This document shows positions 1 to 8,611 of a stretch of DNA of 64,000 nt, piece by piece (position 1 is the first letter of the stretch; each line of letters starts with the position of its first letter). The translations under genes were made by a program, and so were the position numbers. The stretch comes from Chitinophaga pinensis DSM 2588 (GTDB taxonomy: Bacteria; Bacteroidota; Bacteroidia; Chitinophagales; Chitinophagaceae): the NCBI RefSeq assembly GCF_000024005.1, contig NC_013132.1, positions 8,984,001-9,048,000 on the forward strand. Reading direction: 5' to 3'. A model generated the notes under the pieces. The model made no database searches. It saw only the letters and a list, made by a program, of their open reading frames with translations, and was not told the DNA's origin.

Positions 1-362
1 TCAATCCTGAAATAAGTGAGATATTACTGTTGTGTCAGTTTGTACAAACTTCTCTTAATGCATCAATAAGTATACCCGTGTCGCGCTGGCAGGATGCTAT
101 CTTTATGTATAGTGGTGTATATGTTATGCTTTCAGCAACCAACCTTCAAAAAACAAACTTACGGGTGACGATTTTATGCATCATACTGTACATATTTTCT
201 GACGCCGTTATTCATGTGTACAAAGGTGAGGATAATCTGACTGCCGGCAATTAGTAAAAACAAAGGATTTAGTATGAATATCAAAGAATTTTTAGCCGGA
301 TATCAAGCGGAAAGGCGTCCGCCAATGGTGAACGCCTTTCCGCTTGATTAAAAGTGATACGA
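1..362. other. Intergenic left edge with no convincing long gene
   Basis: No family-like protein was recognised here. A 25-codon frame at 274-351 (ATG start, preceded by AAAGGA) ends in TAA and overlaps the long stem-loop at 302-348, so it could be a small peptide or only the coincidental reading of a hairpin. The longer open frame at 30-254 starts with TTG and has no recognisable features. Confidence 0.4.
302..348 (-). terminator. 17-bp perfect stem-loop downstream of the GH95 gene
   Basis: Bases 302-318 and 332-348 are perfect inverted complements with a 13-nt loop. It lies 15 bp beyond the GH95 stop codon. There is no immediate T tract on the minus strand, so it may act as a terminator with help or as an mRNA 3'-end stabiliser. 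Confidence 0.5.
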
Positions 363-2798
363 CTATAACGCTGTAAAGTGATAGCTCTTTCCCTTTTCAG
401 TCGCTACATCATAAGTATTCGGTACTGCGCTTTCCAATGGCGCAAGTGTTTTCGTGTGTACCAATGGCGCTGCCACCGGCGTCACCTGATAAAAAGGGTT
501 ACTGTTTTCTCCGGATGCCTGCTTCAGCTGGCTCTTCCCTTTTAAAGGCGCCGCACTACGGATCCGGCAATTCCCCCCTAAGGTAGAGGTGATCACCAGT
601 TTGGTGATCTTACCGTCCTGCCATACCAGATCATCAATCACGAAACCACCTCTTGCACGTAAGCCTTTGATATTGCCGTTCTTCCATTGTGGAGGTAAAG
701 CCGGCAATACATAGATAACCCCATCATGACTTTGCATGAGCATTTCTGTGATACCGGAAGTACAACCGAAGTTACCGTCAATCTGGAAAGGGGCATGGGC
801 ATCAAAAAGATTAGTATAAGTACCACCACCATGCTGGCCTACAGGACTCAGCTGATTAGTGATCAGTTTCAGGGCGTGTTCTCCGTTTTGCAGTCTGGCC
901 CACCAGTTTACCTTCCAGCCCATACTCCAGCCCGTCGATACATCACCGCGTTGCAGCAGGGTAGTATTCGCAGCACTGGCTAATAAGGGTGTACGGTCAG
1001 GTGAGATCTGTGCAGAAGGATACAGACCATACAGGTGAGAAATGTGGCGGTGATTATCCTTCGGATTATCCAGGTCGTCTATCCACTCCTGTAACTGTCC
1101 GTACTGACCTACCTGCATAGGCGGGAGCCGGCGGCGGACAGTCTTGAATGTATCCACCAGGGCAGCATCTTTCCCTAGTATCTCAGCCGCATTGATAGCC
1201 GCGCTCAGTGCGTCAAAAACGATCTGGTTATCCATAGTACATCCTGCATCAAAAGAAACGTTCGGACGGGTGGAAGGTGCATTTTCAGGAGAAGTCCCCG
1301 GATTCACCACCAGGTATTTACGCTTCGGATCTTCTACCAGGTCATCTACAAAAAACAAAGCGGCGCCTTTTATAGCCGGATAGACGTCAGCCAGGTAACG
1401 CCTGTCGCCATTGTACAGATAACGGTCCCAGAGGTGCTGTGCCAGCCAGGCGCCTCCCATACTCCAGATACCGTAGAAGATCCGGTCTACCGGACCTGTG
1501 ATACGCCAGAGATCCGTATTGTGATGGGCCACCCATCCTCTTGCACCGTAGAGTATACGGGCAGTACCCTGTCCGGTAACTGACAACTCCTTTACCATTT
1601 GTACCAGGGGCTCATGCATTTCCGGCAGATTATCCTTTTCTGCCGGCCAGTAGTTCATTTCAGTATTGATGTTAATTGTGTATTTGCTATCCCATGGAGG
1701 CGACATTTCTGAGTTCCAGAGGCCCTGTAAAGTAGCTGGTTGCCCGCCAGGCTGCGAACAGGAAATCAGCAGGTAGCGGCCAAACTGAAAATACAGGGAT
1801 ATAAATTGCGGATCATATGTTTTGGAAAAGTTGACCAGTCGTACATCAGTGGGGTCTTTTGCCACATCAGAAGTGCCCAGGTCTATTTTCACACGATTAA
1901 AATAACGTTGATAAGCAGCAATGTGTTCTTTCAGTAAAGTAGCATAAGGTTGTTTAACCGCTGCATTCAGGTAGGCGCTTGCTTTCTTTACTTCATCTGC
2001 ACTCAGGTCCTGGTAATTCACATAGTTCGTCGCCATGGAGATAAACAGCAACGCACTATTCGCATTCTTTATGGTAACAGCGGTATCAGAAGTGGCGACA
2101 CTTCCTCCGCTGGCAATCACCCGGGTAATCCCGTTAAATTTCACCTTTCCCTCCACACCTTCATGACTGCCGGTAATGCCATTTACAGTTAAATCTTTCC
2201 CACTGGCTTTGACCACCGCATTCTTCTGTGGAGTCGTGAGATAGGCTGAAAATCCCAGTGTACCTGGTTTACTGCTGCTGAGGCGAACAATGATAGTTTG
2301 TGCAGGTACTGAAGCAAATACTTCACGCGTATACTTAACACCGTCGACCATATAAGTAGTAGTAGCGACCGCCTTTTCTATGTCAAGTTCACGGTAGTAA
2401 TTATCATAGTGCTCATGACCAGGGAAGGCAAGGTGTAAAGTCCCTACAGGCTGGTACATCTGACCACCGGAGAGTTTGGTCTGTATCTTTTCTCCCGCCA
2501 GGTCCTGTGCTTCTTTCTGTTTACCGTCAAAGATCAACTGACGGATCTGTGGTAATGCAGCCAGTGCTTCCGGATTCTCATTCCGGTTCGGACTGCCCGT
2601 CCATACAGTTGCTTCATTCAATTGCAGCAGTTCTTCTGCCGGATTACCAAACACCATTCCGGCGATACGGCCATTACCGACGGGCAGAGCTGCCGTCCAG
2701 ACGTTACCGGCGGGTTGCTTGTACCATAATTTCAATGCTTCTTGCGCATGTGCATAGAATGGAGAGATGCTAATGAACAGCAGGGTTAGTTTTTTCAT
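363..2798 (-). CDS. GH95 family alpha-L-fucosidase (or alpha-L-galactosidase), secreted
   Basis: Predicted to release terminal alpha-linked L-fucose (some family members act on L-galactose) from glycans in the periplasm or outside. The 811 residues begin with a signal peptide (about 1-18, ending AHAQ). The N-terminal beta domain has the family segment LPVGNGRIAGMVFG and LNEATVWTGSP. The central helical barrel carries NTEMNYWPAE (about 376-385), SPENAP with the presumed acid Glu (about 504) and DGNFGCTSGI with the presumed base-activating Asp (about 673), as in characterised GH95 enzymes. ATG at 2798-2796; no clear ribosome site, as usual in this phylum. It lies downstream of a GH39 gene on the same strand with 211 bp between them, so the two may act on one plant or mucin glycan. 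Exact substrate is inferred. Confidence 0.93.
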   Translation of the reverse strand: MKKLTLLFISISPFYAHAQEALKLWYKQPAGNVWTAALPVGNGRIAGMVFGNPAEELLQLNEATVWTGSPNRNENPEALAALPQIRQLIFDGKQKEAQDLAGEKIQTKLSGGQMYQPVGTLHLAFPGHEHYDNYYRELDIEKAVATTTYMVDGVKYTREVFASVPAQTIIVRLSSSKPGTLGFSAYLTTPQKNAVVKASGKDLTVNGITGSHEGVEGKVKFNGITRVIASGGSVATSDTAVTIKNANSALLFISMATNYVNYQDLSADEVKKASAYLNAAVKQPYATLLKEHIAAYQRYFNRVKIDLGTSDVAKDPTDVRLVNFSKTYDPQFISLYFQFGRYLLISCSQPGGQPATLQGLWNSEMSPPWDSKYTININTEMNYWPAEKDNLPEMHEPLVQMVKELSVTGQGTARILYGARGWVAHHNTDLWRITGPVDRIFYGIWSMGGAWLAQHLWDRYLYNGDRRYLADVYPAIKGAALFFVDDLVEDPKRKYLVVNPGTSPENAPSTRPNVSFDAGCTMDNQIVFDALSAAINAAEILGKDAALVDTFKTVRRRLPPMQVGQYGQLQEWIDDLDNPKDNHRHISHLYGLYPSAQISPDRTPLLASAANTTLLQRGDVSTGWSMGWKVNWWARLQNGEHALKLITNQLSPVGQHGGGTYTNLFDAHAPFQIDGNFGCTSGITEMLMQSHDGVIYVLPALPPQWKNGNIKGLRARGGFVIDDLVWQDGKITKLVITSTLGGNCRIRSAAPLKGKSQLKQASGENSNPFYQVTPVAAPLVHTKTLAPLESAVPNTYDVATEKGKSYHFTAL

Positions 2799-2879
2799 AA
2801 CAGCGGAAAGTCAATTTTCAATTACGAATGACACATGACAAGGTTGATCATGTCGTCTGTGTCTTTGGTCCTGTAACAG

Positions 2880-2921
2880 GCATACAATTACACATTGGGT
2901 GACAATGTTGTAATTGTATGC
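2880..2921 (-). other. 18-bp imperfect hairpin in GH39-GH95 intergenic region
   Basis: The arms 2880-2897 and 2903-2921 pair over 18 bp with one bulged T (2908) and a 5-nt loop GGTGA. It is AT-rich in the outer stem. On the minus strand it follows the GH39 gene and precedes GH95 by about 80 bp. No T tract follows, so it could be an operator, a processing site or a leader structure. Confidence 0.55.
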
Positions 2922-3009
2922 TTTGCATCTTCAAAATACAAATGATGTCTTATACGTGCAAAAAATGATTGTATAATTAACACATAATTCCATGAACGGC
3001 AGTTCCGCA

Positions 3010-4656
3010 CTAATGTGTTTCGTCTATCAGCATCACATCCCAGGGTTGCAGCGTCTTGCCGATCAGCAATATGCCTGTATTATTCGACAATACCTGTTCT
3101 TCTCTCACAGCCATTGCTCTTAGCTGCATGAGTCGCAACTGATCCCCACTCAGGGCATCCGGATTACCCGCCTGTTGCAATGCATTGAGTGCGTTACCGT
3201 TTTCACGGTCAAGGATTTCGACGTTAAAGCGTGCGTCTTTGTTGGTATTGAGTAGTTTAAAGTTAAACTCGCGGGCTTCTCCCATTTTCAGTGTATTCTC
3301 TGCTACATCTGTACCACCAAACGGAGGTACTGTTTTCAGTGTTGCCGGATAGTTATACACAAGAGCGGTAAGCCGCTGACCGGCCTTATGGCGTGTGACG
3401 ATGATACCGTCTTTGTTATACAGCAGTTCATCGCCCAATGTATGCAACATGCGGTAAGCATGAAAAGCGGGTTTGGCAATACCCTGGTAGTTGAGTAATC
3501 CGTTACCGCCGGAGAAGGATTGTGCACCACTGCCCTCTTCACCGCTATCAGTCAGGTTCCAGTAAGCCATGCCGTCGGCCAGACCGATACTATCCACATT
3601 TGCTTTGATGATATAAGCGGCGCTGGGCAGCGCATCGTGCATAGCATCTCTGCCGGAGGAACTGGTTCCCCATTCAGAGAGATGGATCTCTGCCTTTGGA
3701 AAGGCGCTTTTATCCACAACTGCCCGCAACCATTGCAGGTCTTTCAGCGTAGCATCCACACCTCTCAGTGTGCCTTTACCATTGTTAAACGGCATATCCG
3801 TCGGATATGGATGGGTAGATATAAAGTCAACAGGTACCTGCTGTTGTTTACAATATTCCAGGAAATCTTCTATCCACACGCCTTTCCACTTCAATGCTTC
3901 CGGATCTCCTGCTGTCACTGATATCTTTGATTTATCTTCTGTTTCGCCATCAAAACGGCCATCACCCACAAAGTTGCTGGTGGCAGGACCACCTACACGC
4001 AATTGCGGAGAAACGGTTTTAAGCGCCTGTGCAGTCGCCTTGTACATCGCAAAATACTGGCTTTTACTGCCATCCCAGGTAGCCCGGATATTCGGTTCAT
4101 TCCAGACTTCGAAGTACCAGCTGCTGACTTCTCCTATTCCGAATTTCTCGATACAATGTTTGGCGAAGTTGGTTACCAGTTGTGACCATTTTGAAAAATC
4201 ACCCGGAGGGGAAACGTTCGCTTTCCACCAGTAAGCAGTAGCAGCGCCGCCGGCCATTTCCCTGGGAAAGAAACTTAGCTCTACAAAGGGTTTTACACCG
4301 GCTTTCAACATTCTGTTGATCACATCGTCTACCCGGAGCCAATTATAAACGCCACCCTGGTAAACAGACATATCATCATGAAAGATCCCGTGAAGACGAC
4401 AATATTGAAAGCCGCAATGTTTCTGGCCCAACTGCAGGTGTTCCAGCCAGGGGGATCCCGTACGGAGTACTTCTCCAGCGCGGCCTGCTCCTACACATTT
4501 ACTCCAGAAGTGTGAAAATGTGCGTCCCTGCACTTTGGTGTCAATTATCAACGGAGGTTGTTCTTCCCATAGTGAACGGCCTGCTACAATGCCGGGTATT
4601 AATGCACTACCCGCAGCTGAAACGATTGCCTGTTTCAAAAATTTACGTCTTTCCAT
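3010..4656 (-). CDS. GH39-like glycosidase (beta-xylosidase type), twin-arginine type signal
   Basis: Retaining TIM-barrel glycosidase resembling GH39 beta-xylosidases. The 548-residue protein starts with ERRKFLKQ, close to the Tat consensus, followed by a short hydrophobic stretch, so export in folded form is likely. The barrel shows VWNEPN (Glu about 186, predicted acid/base) and HLSEWG (Glu about 327, predicted nucleophile). The C-terminal part (about 400-548) has the beta-sandwich character seen in the family, ending in a segment similar to glycoside hydrolase accessory domains. ATG at 4656-4654. The upstream 330 bp contains two 12-bp palindromes. Together with the GH95 gene it suggests use of a hemicellulose or fucosylated glycan; substrate not determined by the sequence. 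Confidence 0.85.
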   Translation of the reverse strand: MERRKFLKQAIVSAAGSALIPGIVAGRSLWEEQPPLIIDTKVQGRTFSHFWSKCVGAGRAGEVLRTGSPWLEHLQLGQKHCGFQYCRLHGIFHDDMSVYQGGVYNWLRVDDVINRMLKAGVKPFVELSFFPREMAGGAATAYWWKANVSPPGDFSKWSQLVTNFAKHCIEKFGIGEVSSWYFEVWNEPNIRATWDGSKSQYFAMYKATAQALKTVSPQLRVGGPATSNFVGDGRFDGETEDKSKISVTAGDPEALKWKGVWIEDFLEYCKQQQVPVDFISTHPYPTDMPFNNGKGTLRGVDATLKDLQWLRAVVDKSAFPKAEIHLSEWGTSSSGRDAMHDALPSAAYIIKANVDSIGLADGMAYWNLTDSGEEGSGAQSFSGGNGLLNYQGIAKPAFHAYRMLHTLGDELLYNKDGIIVTRHKAGQRLTALVYNYPATLKTVPPFGGTDVAENTLKMGEAREFNFKLLNTNKDARFNVEILDRENGNALNALQQAGNPDALSGDQLRLMQLRAMAVREEQVLSNNTGILLIGKTLQPWDVMLIDETH

Positions 4657-4715
4657 GAGGTAAGGGTTAGATAGTTATACGGCTGTTCCCCTGAACATTG
4701 CCAGCATTGTTTTTC

Positions 4716-4727
4716 ATATCGCGATAT
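4716..4727. promoter_or_regulatory. 12-bp palindrome ATATCGCGATAT upstream of GH39 gene
   Basis: Perfect dyad 60 bp upstream of the GH39 start codon. Size and position suit a repressor site close to the start of transcription, but no regulator is known from the sequence. Confidence 0.3.
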
Positions 4728-4833
4728 AGCTCACTTACACAAATTCCGGGGATACAAGCTCTCTTTGATTGATAAATTCTACGGTAAAATCATAACAAGT
4801 ACTGAATACAATGTACGGTATTTTATGAAATAC

Positions 4834-4845
4834 GCAAACGTTTGC
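4834..4845. promoter_or_regulatory. LacI-type operator-like palindrome GCAAACGTTTGC
   Basis: Perfect 12-bp dyad with the central CG and AAACGTTT core typical of LacI/GalR-family operators. It lies about 180 bp upstream of the GH39 gene. A LacI-family sugar regulator is not encoded in this window, so the assignment rests on the motif alone. Confidence 0.4.
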
Positions 4846-4988
4846 ATAAGCCATTGACTACAATACATATATGTACAAAATACTCTATGATATCGAGAAA
4901 TGCAAGTCCGGGGTACGGGATTATTCATTTAAGTAGGTCCGCCAGGATAGCCGGAACAGGGTAAGTTCATGGCTGCTAAGGGTAACAG

Positions 4989-5285
4989 CTATATGGCCTC
5001 TCTTATACCAGTAGCCAGGGGAATCGCCTGTAATACCTCTGCGACCTCCTCCCTCAGGGCAGGGTCCTGCTCAAGGATAGCAAATAGTGCCGCATCCGAG
5101 TCGACAAACAGGGAAACAAACAGGCCGGTTTCATGGACCTGCAAACCGGTCCGCAGTACCTTACCTTCCAGTTGCAACTGATAATAGTATTGCTGCTGAG
5201 CGACCAGGCAGTCCTTATTCCCCTGCTCCCAGTTCCTCCCTTTCCCAAAGAAAAGTAACACTTCGTGTGGCTGCCTGTAGTCCAT
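4989..5285 (-). CDS. YciI-like small protein (98 aa)
   Basis: Short cytoplasmic protein with no signal peptide. The pattern (hydrophobic N-terminal strand EVLLFFGKG, helix with YYYQLQLEGKVLRTG, strand GLFVSLFVDS, then LEQDPALREEVAEVLQAIPL) matches the ferredoxin-like fold of YciI and related dimeric alpha-beta barrel proteins, but identity is too low for a firm call. Function unknown. It is divergent from the AraC-family gene and its promoter (5303-5366) carries the paired repeat layout shared with the heme uptake and phytochrome operons, so it may belong to the same regulon. ATG at 5285-5283. An alternative is a degenerate ABM or IsdG-like member of the same fold superfamily. Confidence 0.7.
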   Translation of the reverse strand: MDYRQPHEVLLFFGKGRNWEQGNKDCLVAQQQYYYQLQLEGKVLRTGLQVHETGLFVSLFVDSDAALFAILEQDPALREEVAEVLQAIPLATGIREAI

Positions 5286-5302
5286 AATACTTTATTTTTG
5301 TA

Positions 5303-5366
5303 CAAAGATCTGCAACAGACAGAGTTCCCGGTTAACGCAAACGGAACTTTTATCAACGCAAAAAGG
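5303..5366 (-). promoter_or_regulatory. Paired-repeat promoter of the YciI-like gene (site 1 of 6)
   Basis: Reading on the plus strand: CAAAGATC (5303-5310; on the minus strand GATCTTTG, five of six -7 positions), then AACGCAAACGGAA from 5334 and AACGCAAAAAGG from 5355. The two AACGCAA copies are 21 bp apart. The GG of the proximal copy is 33 bp from the box edge, as at the other five sites. The site also lies 23 bp upstream of the AraC gene, so autoregulation is possible. Confidence 0.7.
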
Positions 5367-5388
5367 TCTGATCAGCTATTTTCTATTT

Positions 5389-6333
5389 ATGCAACCATTG
5401 CCATCACTGCCATTTCCTGCATACTCCTATAAAATGGAAGAAATCACCCGTTCCTTTACGAAAGAAGAGACCACAGGTCCTGTGATCCGGTACGAAGAGG
5501 TGAAAATGGATAGCGCCCGGATGCTCTGGTACAAGTATACCGCCGACCAGGAATACCACATTCCCATGCGCCTGGAAAAGGAAAGGGTCGAACTGCACTT
5601 CAAATTGCAGGGACGCTCCGGTGTATCTTATGCGGACCAGCATCTTATCATGACAGCCAATCAGCAAAGCATTTTCTATCAACGGGAACTGGAAGGAGAA
5701 TACATTCTTTTCCCCGGAGAGGAAAGTGCCTTCTTTGAAATAGAAATGCCCATGGCTGTATTTGGCTCCCTTGTCACAGACGAAAGTCAGTTCCTCCAAA
5801 ACTTCTTCCACAAACTACAAACACCCCGTCACTACCTGTGGCCGGGATACTGTATGCATATCACGCCAAAGATGCACCACATCATTACGGAGATGCATAC
5901 GACTACCTATAAAGGGCAGATGAAAAGACTGTTCCTGGAAGCAAAAATGATCGAACTGTTCCTGTTACAGGTGAGTGGTTATGATGAGGAGTATCTGCAA
6001 CCGGCTACCCTGCGTCCGCAGGAAATAGATGCCTTACATGCCGCCAGACAGTATATCGGGCAACATTTTGCGGAAGACTGTTCCATTATTTCCCTGGCCG
6101 GACAGGTCGGACTAAATCAGAAAAAGCTAAAACAGGGTTTTAAGGTCTTATTCGGACACACCATTTTCGGTTATGTCAGTCATGTGAGAATGGAAAAGGC
6201 GAAACAATTATTACTGGACGAACAGAAAACAGTCGGAGAAGTAGCAGAACTGGTGGGCTATCAGCATCAGCAGCATTTTACCGCTGCTTTCAGGAAGAAA
6301 TACGGTATTCTTCCAAAAACGCTCAAGCAGTAA
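5389..6333 (+). CDS. AraC-family transcriptional regulator, PchR-like
   Basis: The 314 residues end in a two-helix-turn-helix AraC domain (about 215-314): SIISLAGQVGLNQKKLKQGF is the first HTH and TVGEVAELVGYQHQQHFTAAF the second, followed by a typical FRKKYGILPKTLK end. The N-terminal 200 residues resemble the PchR/YbtA-type regulators of siderophore and TonB receptor genes in Gram-negative bacteria rather than a classic AraC cupin. ATG 5389; an internal ATG at 5434 is an alternative start. It is divergent from the YciI-like gene, and AraC-type direct repeats with a 21-bp period lie immediately upstream. Those repeats recur before heme uptake and phytochrome genes in this window, so this protein is the best local candidate for their activator; that link is inference. 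Confidence 0.92.
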   Translation: MQPLPSLPFPAYSYKMEEITRSFTKEETTGPVIRYEEVKMDSARMLWYKYTADQEYHIPMRLEKERVELHFKLQGRSGVSYADQHLIMTANQQSIFYQRELEGEYILFPGEESAFFEIEMPMAVFGSLVTDESQFLQNFFHKLQTPRHYLWPGYCMHITPKMHHIITEMHTTTYKGQMKRLFLEAKMIELFLLQVSGYDEEYLQPATLRPQEIDALHAARQYIGQHFAEDCSIISLAGQVGLNQKKLKQGFKVLFGHTIFGYVSHVRMEKAKQLLLDEQKTVGEVAELVGYQHQQHFTAAFRKKYGILPKTLKQ

Positions 6334-6342
6334 AACTGCTCG

Positions 6343-6383
6343 CCGGCGTAAGGCGCTACCGGAAGGTATTACCTTACGGCCGG
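6343..6383. terminator. Stem-loop between AraC gene and small membrane protein gene
   Basis: CCGGCGTAAGG (6343-6353) pairs with CCTTACGGCCGG (6372-6383) with a one-base bulge. It separates two convergent genes and could serve both, although no long T tract follows on either side. Confidence 0.45.
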
Positions 6384-6430
6384 ACCATTGCAGTTAACAA
6401 ATCAGGGACGTACAGGAGGACAGACACCTA

Positions 6431-6625
6431 TCAGGATGGCCGGTCTCTGGTATTACGAATCAGACCGATGCCCGCAAAGAAAAAGATCGCTCCCAGTATG
6501 GAATAGATGATAATTCCCTTGATGCTCCTCGTACCGCCGGTACTATTCATAAAGCTGACAGCTCCCATTATCAGACCGGCAATTCCCAGAAAAGTCAGGA
6601 GCATCCCGATAACCCGTTTTTCCAT
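6431..6625 (-). CDS. Small two-helix membrane protein, unknown function
   Basis: 64 residues with two hydrophobic helices: about 6-24 (GMLLTFLGIAGLIMGAVSF) and about 38-56 (IIIYSILGAIFFFAGIGLI), joined by a short loop TGGTRSIKG and ending in a basic tail RNTRDRPS. Layout suggests an inner-membrane protein with both ends in the cytoplasm. ATG at 6625-6623. It stands alone between convergent and divergent neighbours. Similar short proteins occur widely in Chitinophagaceae, but no function is known to me. Confidence 0.75.
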   Translation of the reverse strand: MEKRVIGMLLTFLGIAGLIMGAVSFMNSTGGTRSIKGIIIYSILGAIFFFAGIGLIRNTRDRPS

Positions 6626-6797
6626 AACTTTTTACCCCCTGTAATGCAAATTGTATGCCCTCGCTACAGCATAGCAGTCAATACCCGATCCCTCTTATAA
6701 CCGATTGCAAATGAATAAAGTACCAAAAAAGCGGGCTAAACCTGACATTTAGGCGCAACAGGCGGCAGGTGGTGCAATTTTTGCCACTTCCCACAGC

Positions 6798-8552
6798 ATG
6801 AAGATCTTCTGGATTTATATGCGTCCCCACCGCTGGATGATCGCCTTATCCCTCTTTCTGTCAGGCATAGGCCAATTGGCAACTATGGTAGACCCCATGA
6901 TCTTTGGTAAGATCATCGACGATTATGCACTACACCCCGGTAATAAAGCTCAGGATGAACTGGTAAGAGGCGTGCTGTTCTGGCTGGCCATAGCCATTGG
7001 CGTAGCAATGATCGCAAGACTCTGCCGCTCCTTCCAGGAATTCGTCATGCGTCTCGTCGTACAGCGCTTCGGTATGCAGGTATTCAATGATGGTCTGAAG
7101 CAAACCCTCCGCCTTTCCTACCAGGAATTCGAAGAACAACGCAGTGGTGAAACGGTCGCATTGCTGCAGAAAGTACGCAATGACACGGAACGCTTTATCA
7201 ACGCCTTTATCAATATCCTGTTCTCCTCCATGGTAGGCGTCGGCTTCCTGATATGGTATGCTGTCACCAAACACTGGGCACTGGTACCTGTCTTCTTCTT
7301 TGGCGTACTCGTACTGGGTACCCTGACCGGCCTACTGAGCCGGAAGATGAAACAAATACAGCGCGCTATCAATAAAGAAACACTGAAGCTTTCCGGCTCT
7401 ATTACCGAATCGCTCCGCAATATAGAACTCGTAAAAAGCCTCGGACTGACATTCCCGGAGATACGCCGCCTGCGCACCTTCACCCGGAACATCTATGACC
7501 TGGAGATCAAGAAGGTAAAGCAGGTACGTACGCTGTCGTTTATACAAGGCACCACGCTTAACTTATTACGGCAATCTATTCTGTTCATATTACTCTGGCT
7601 GATCTTCCGGAAGGTATTAAGTACCGGTGAACTCATTGCCATGCAGTTCATATCTGCCACGATCTTTAACCCGCTGCAGGAACTGGGTAATATTATCGTT
7701 TTCTACCGCGAAGCAGAAAGCTCCTTACAGTTATTCGACCAGCTGATGCACAAACCGGTGGAACAAAAACCTGCCAGTCCGGTGGAACTGGGTTTCCTGG
7801 AAAGCATCCGTTTTGAAGATATCATATTCCGTCACCAGACTGCCACACAGAACGCCATGGACGGCATCAGCTTCCAGGCAGGTATCGGAGATACGATTGC
7901 CTTTGTCGGACCATCCGGTTCAGGTAAGTCTACCCTCGTAAAATTGTTGCTGGGTTTATACCAACCCGTATCCGGAGAGATCTATTTCAATGATATTCCC
8001 TCCGGAGAGATCCGCTTTAACCAGATGCGCCGCCAGATAGGCTTTGTATCACAGGATACACAGCTCTTTGCAGGTACCATCCGGGATAACCTTTTATTTG
8101 TAAAGCCTGACGCGACTGATGAAGAAATACTGGAAGCCCTGCATAAGGCATCCTGCACACAATTACTGGCGCGTTCTCCCCATGGTGTGAATACTGTGCT
8201 CGGTGAAGGAGGATTAAAGCTCTCAGGTGGGGAAAAACAACGTATATCCATCGCACGTGCACTGATACGCCATCCACGTCTGCTAATTTTCGATGAAGCG
8301 ACATCTGCGCTGGACTCTCTCACAGAAGAAGCTATTACAGATACGGTCAGGAATATCTCCGCCAGAAGGGAACAACTGAACATACTGATTGCTCACCGTT
8401 TATCCACTATTATGCATGCGGACACTATCTACGTACTGGAAAAAGGTAAGGTCGTAGAGACAGGCACCCATGAAGCACTACTTGAACAAAAGGGACTGTA
8501 TTATGCGATGTGGCGCCAGCAGATAGGCGAACGCCGCAGTATTGTACAGTAA
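6798..8552 (+). CDS. ABC transporter, fused permease and ATP-binding half-exporter
   Basis: Type IV (exporter-fold) half transporter that would work as a homodimer in the inner membrane, or pair with an unlinked partner. 584 residues: membrane domain with about six helices (1-310), nucleotide-binding domain (about 335-570). Walker A GPSGSGKSTLVKLL, Q loop VSQDTQLF, signature LSGGEKQRISIARAL, Walker B RLLIFDEATSALD and H loop IAHRLST are all intact, so it should hydrolyse ATP. Substrate cannot be told; relatives are called MsbA-like or multidrug exporters. ATG at 6798. The next gene begins 60 bp after its stop on the same strand. Confidence 0.93.
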   Translation: MKIFWIYMRPHRWMIALSLFLSGIGQLATMVDPMIFGKIIDDYALHPGNKAQDELVRGVLFWLAIAIGVAMIARLCRSFQEFVMRLVVQRFGMQVFNDGLKQTLRLSYQEFEEQRSGETVALLQKVRNDTERFINAFINILFSSMVGVGFLIWYAVTKHWALVPVFFFGVLVLGTLTGLLSRKMKQIQRAINKETLKLSGSITESLRNIELVKSLGLTFPEIRRLRTFTRNIYDLEIKKVKQVRTLSFIQGTTLNLLRQSILFILLWLIFRKVLSTGELIAMQFISATIFNPLQELGNIIVFYREAESSLQLFDQLMHKPVEQKPASPVELGFLESIRFEDIIFRHQTATQNAMDGISFQAGIGDTIAFVGPSGSGKSTLVKLLLGLYQPVSGEIYFNDIPSGEIRFNQMRRQIGFVSQDTQLFAGTIRDNLLFVKPDATDEEILEALHKASCTQLLARSPHGVNTVLGEGGLKLSGGEKQRISIARALIRHPRLLIFDEATSALDSLTEEAITDTVRNISARREQLNILIAHRLSTIMHADTIYVLEKGKVVETGTHEALLEQKGLYYAMWRQQIGERRSIVQ

Positions 8553-8611
8553 AACACACTTTCCGGGGGCATGGTTTTTGGGCCGCAGAGCGTATACAAA
8601 ATCATTGTTTT

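Larger units (their letters stand above)
4657..4988. other. Intergenic region upstream of GH39 gene, holds two palindromes
   Basis: 332 bp between the GH39 start and the end of the YciI-like gene. It holds 12-bp palindromes at 4716-4727 and 4834-4845 listed separately. No small gene or clear TAnnTTTG box was found. Confidence 0.6.

Noticed and set aside
30..254. 74-codon open frame near the left edge
   Set aside because: Starts with TTG, has no ribosome site, family pattern or neighbouring operon.
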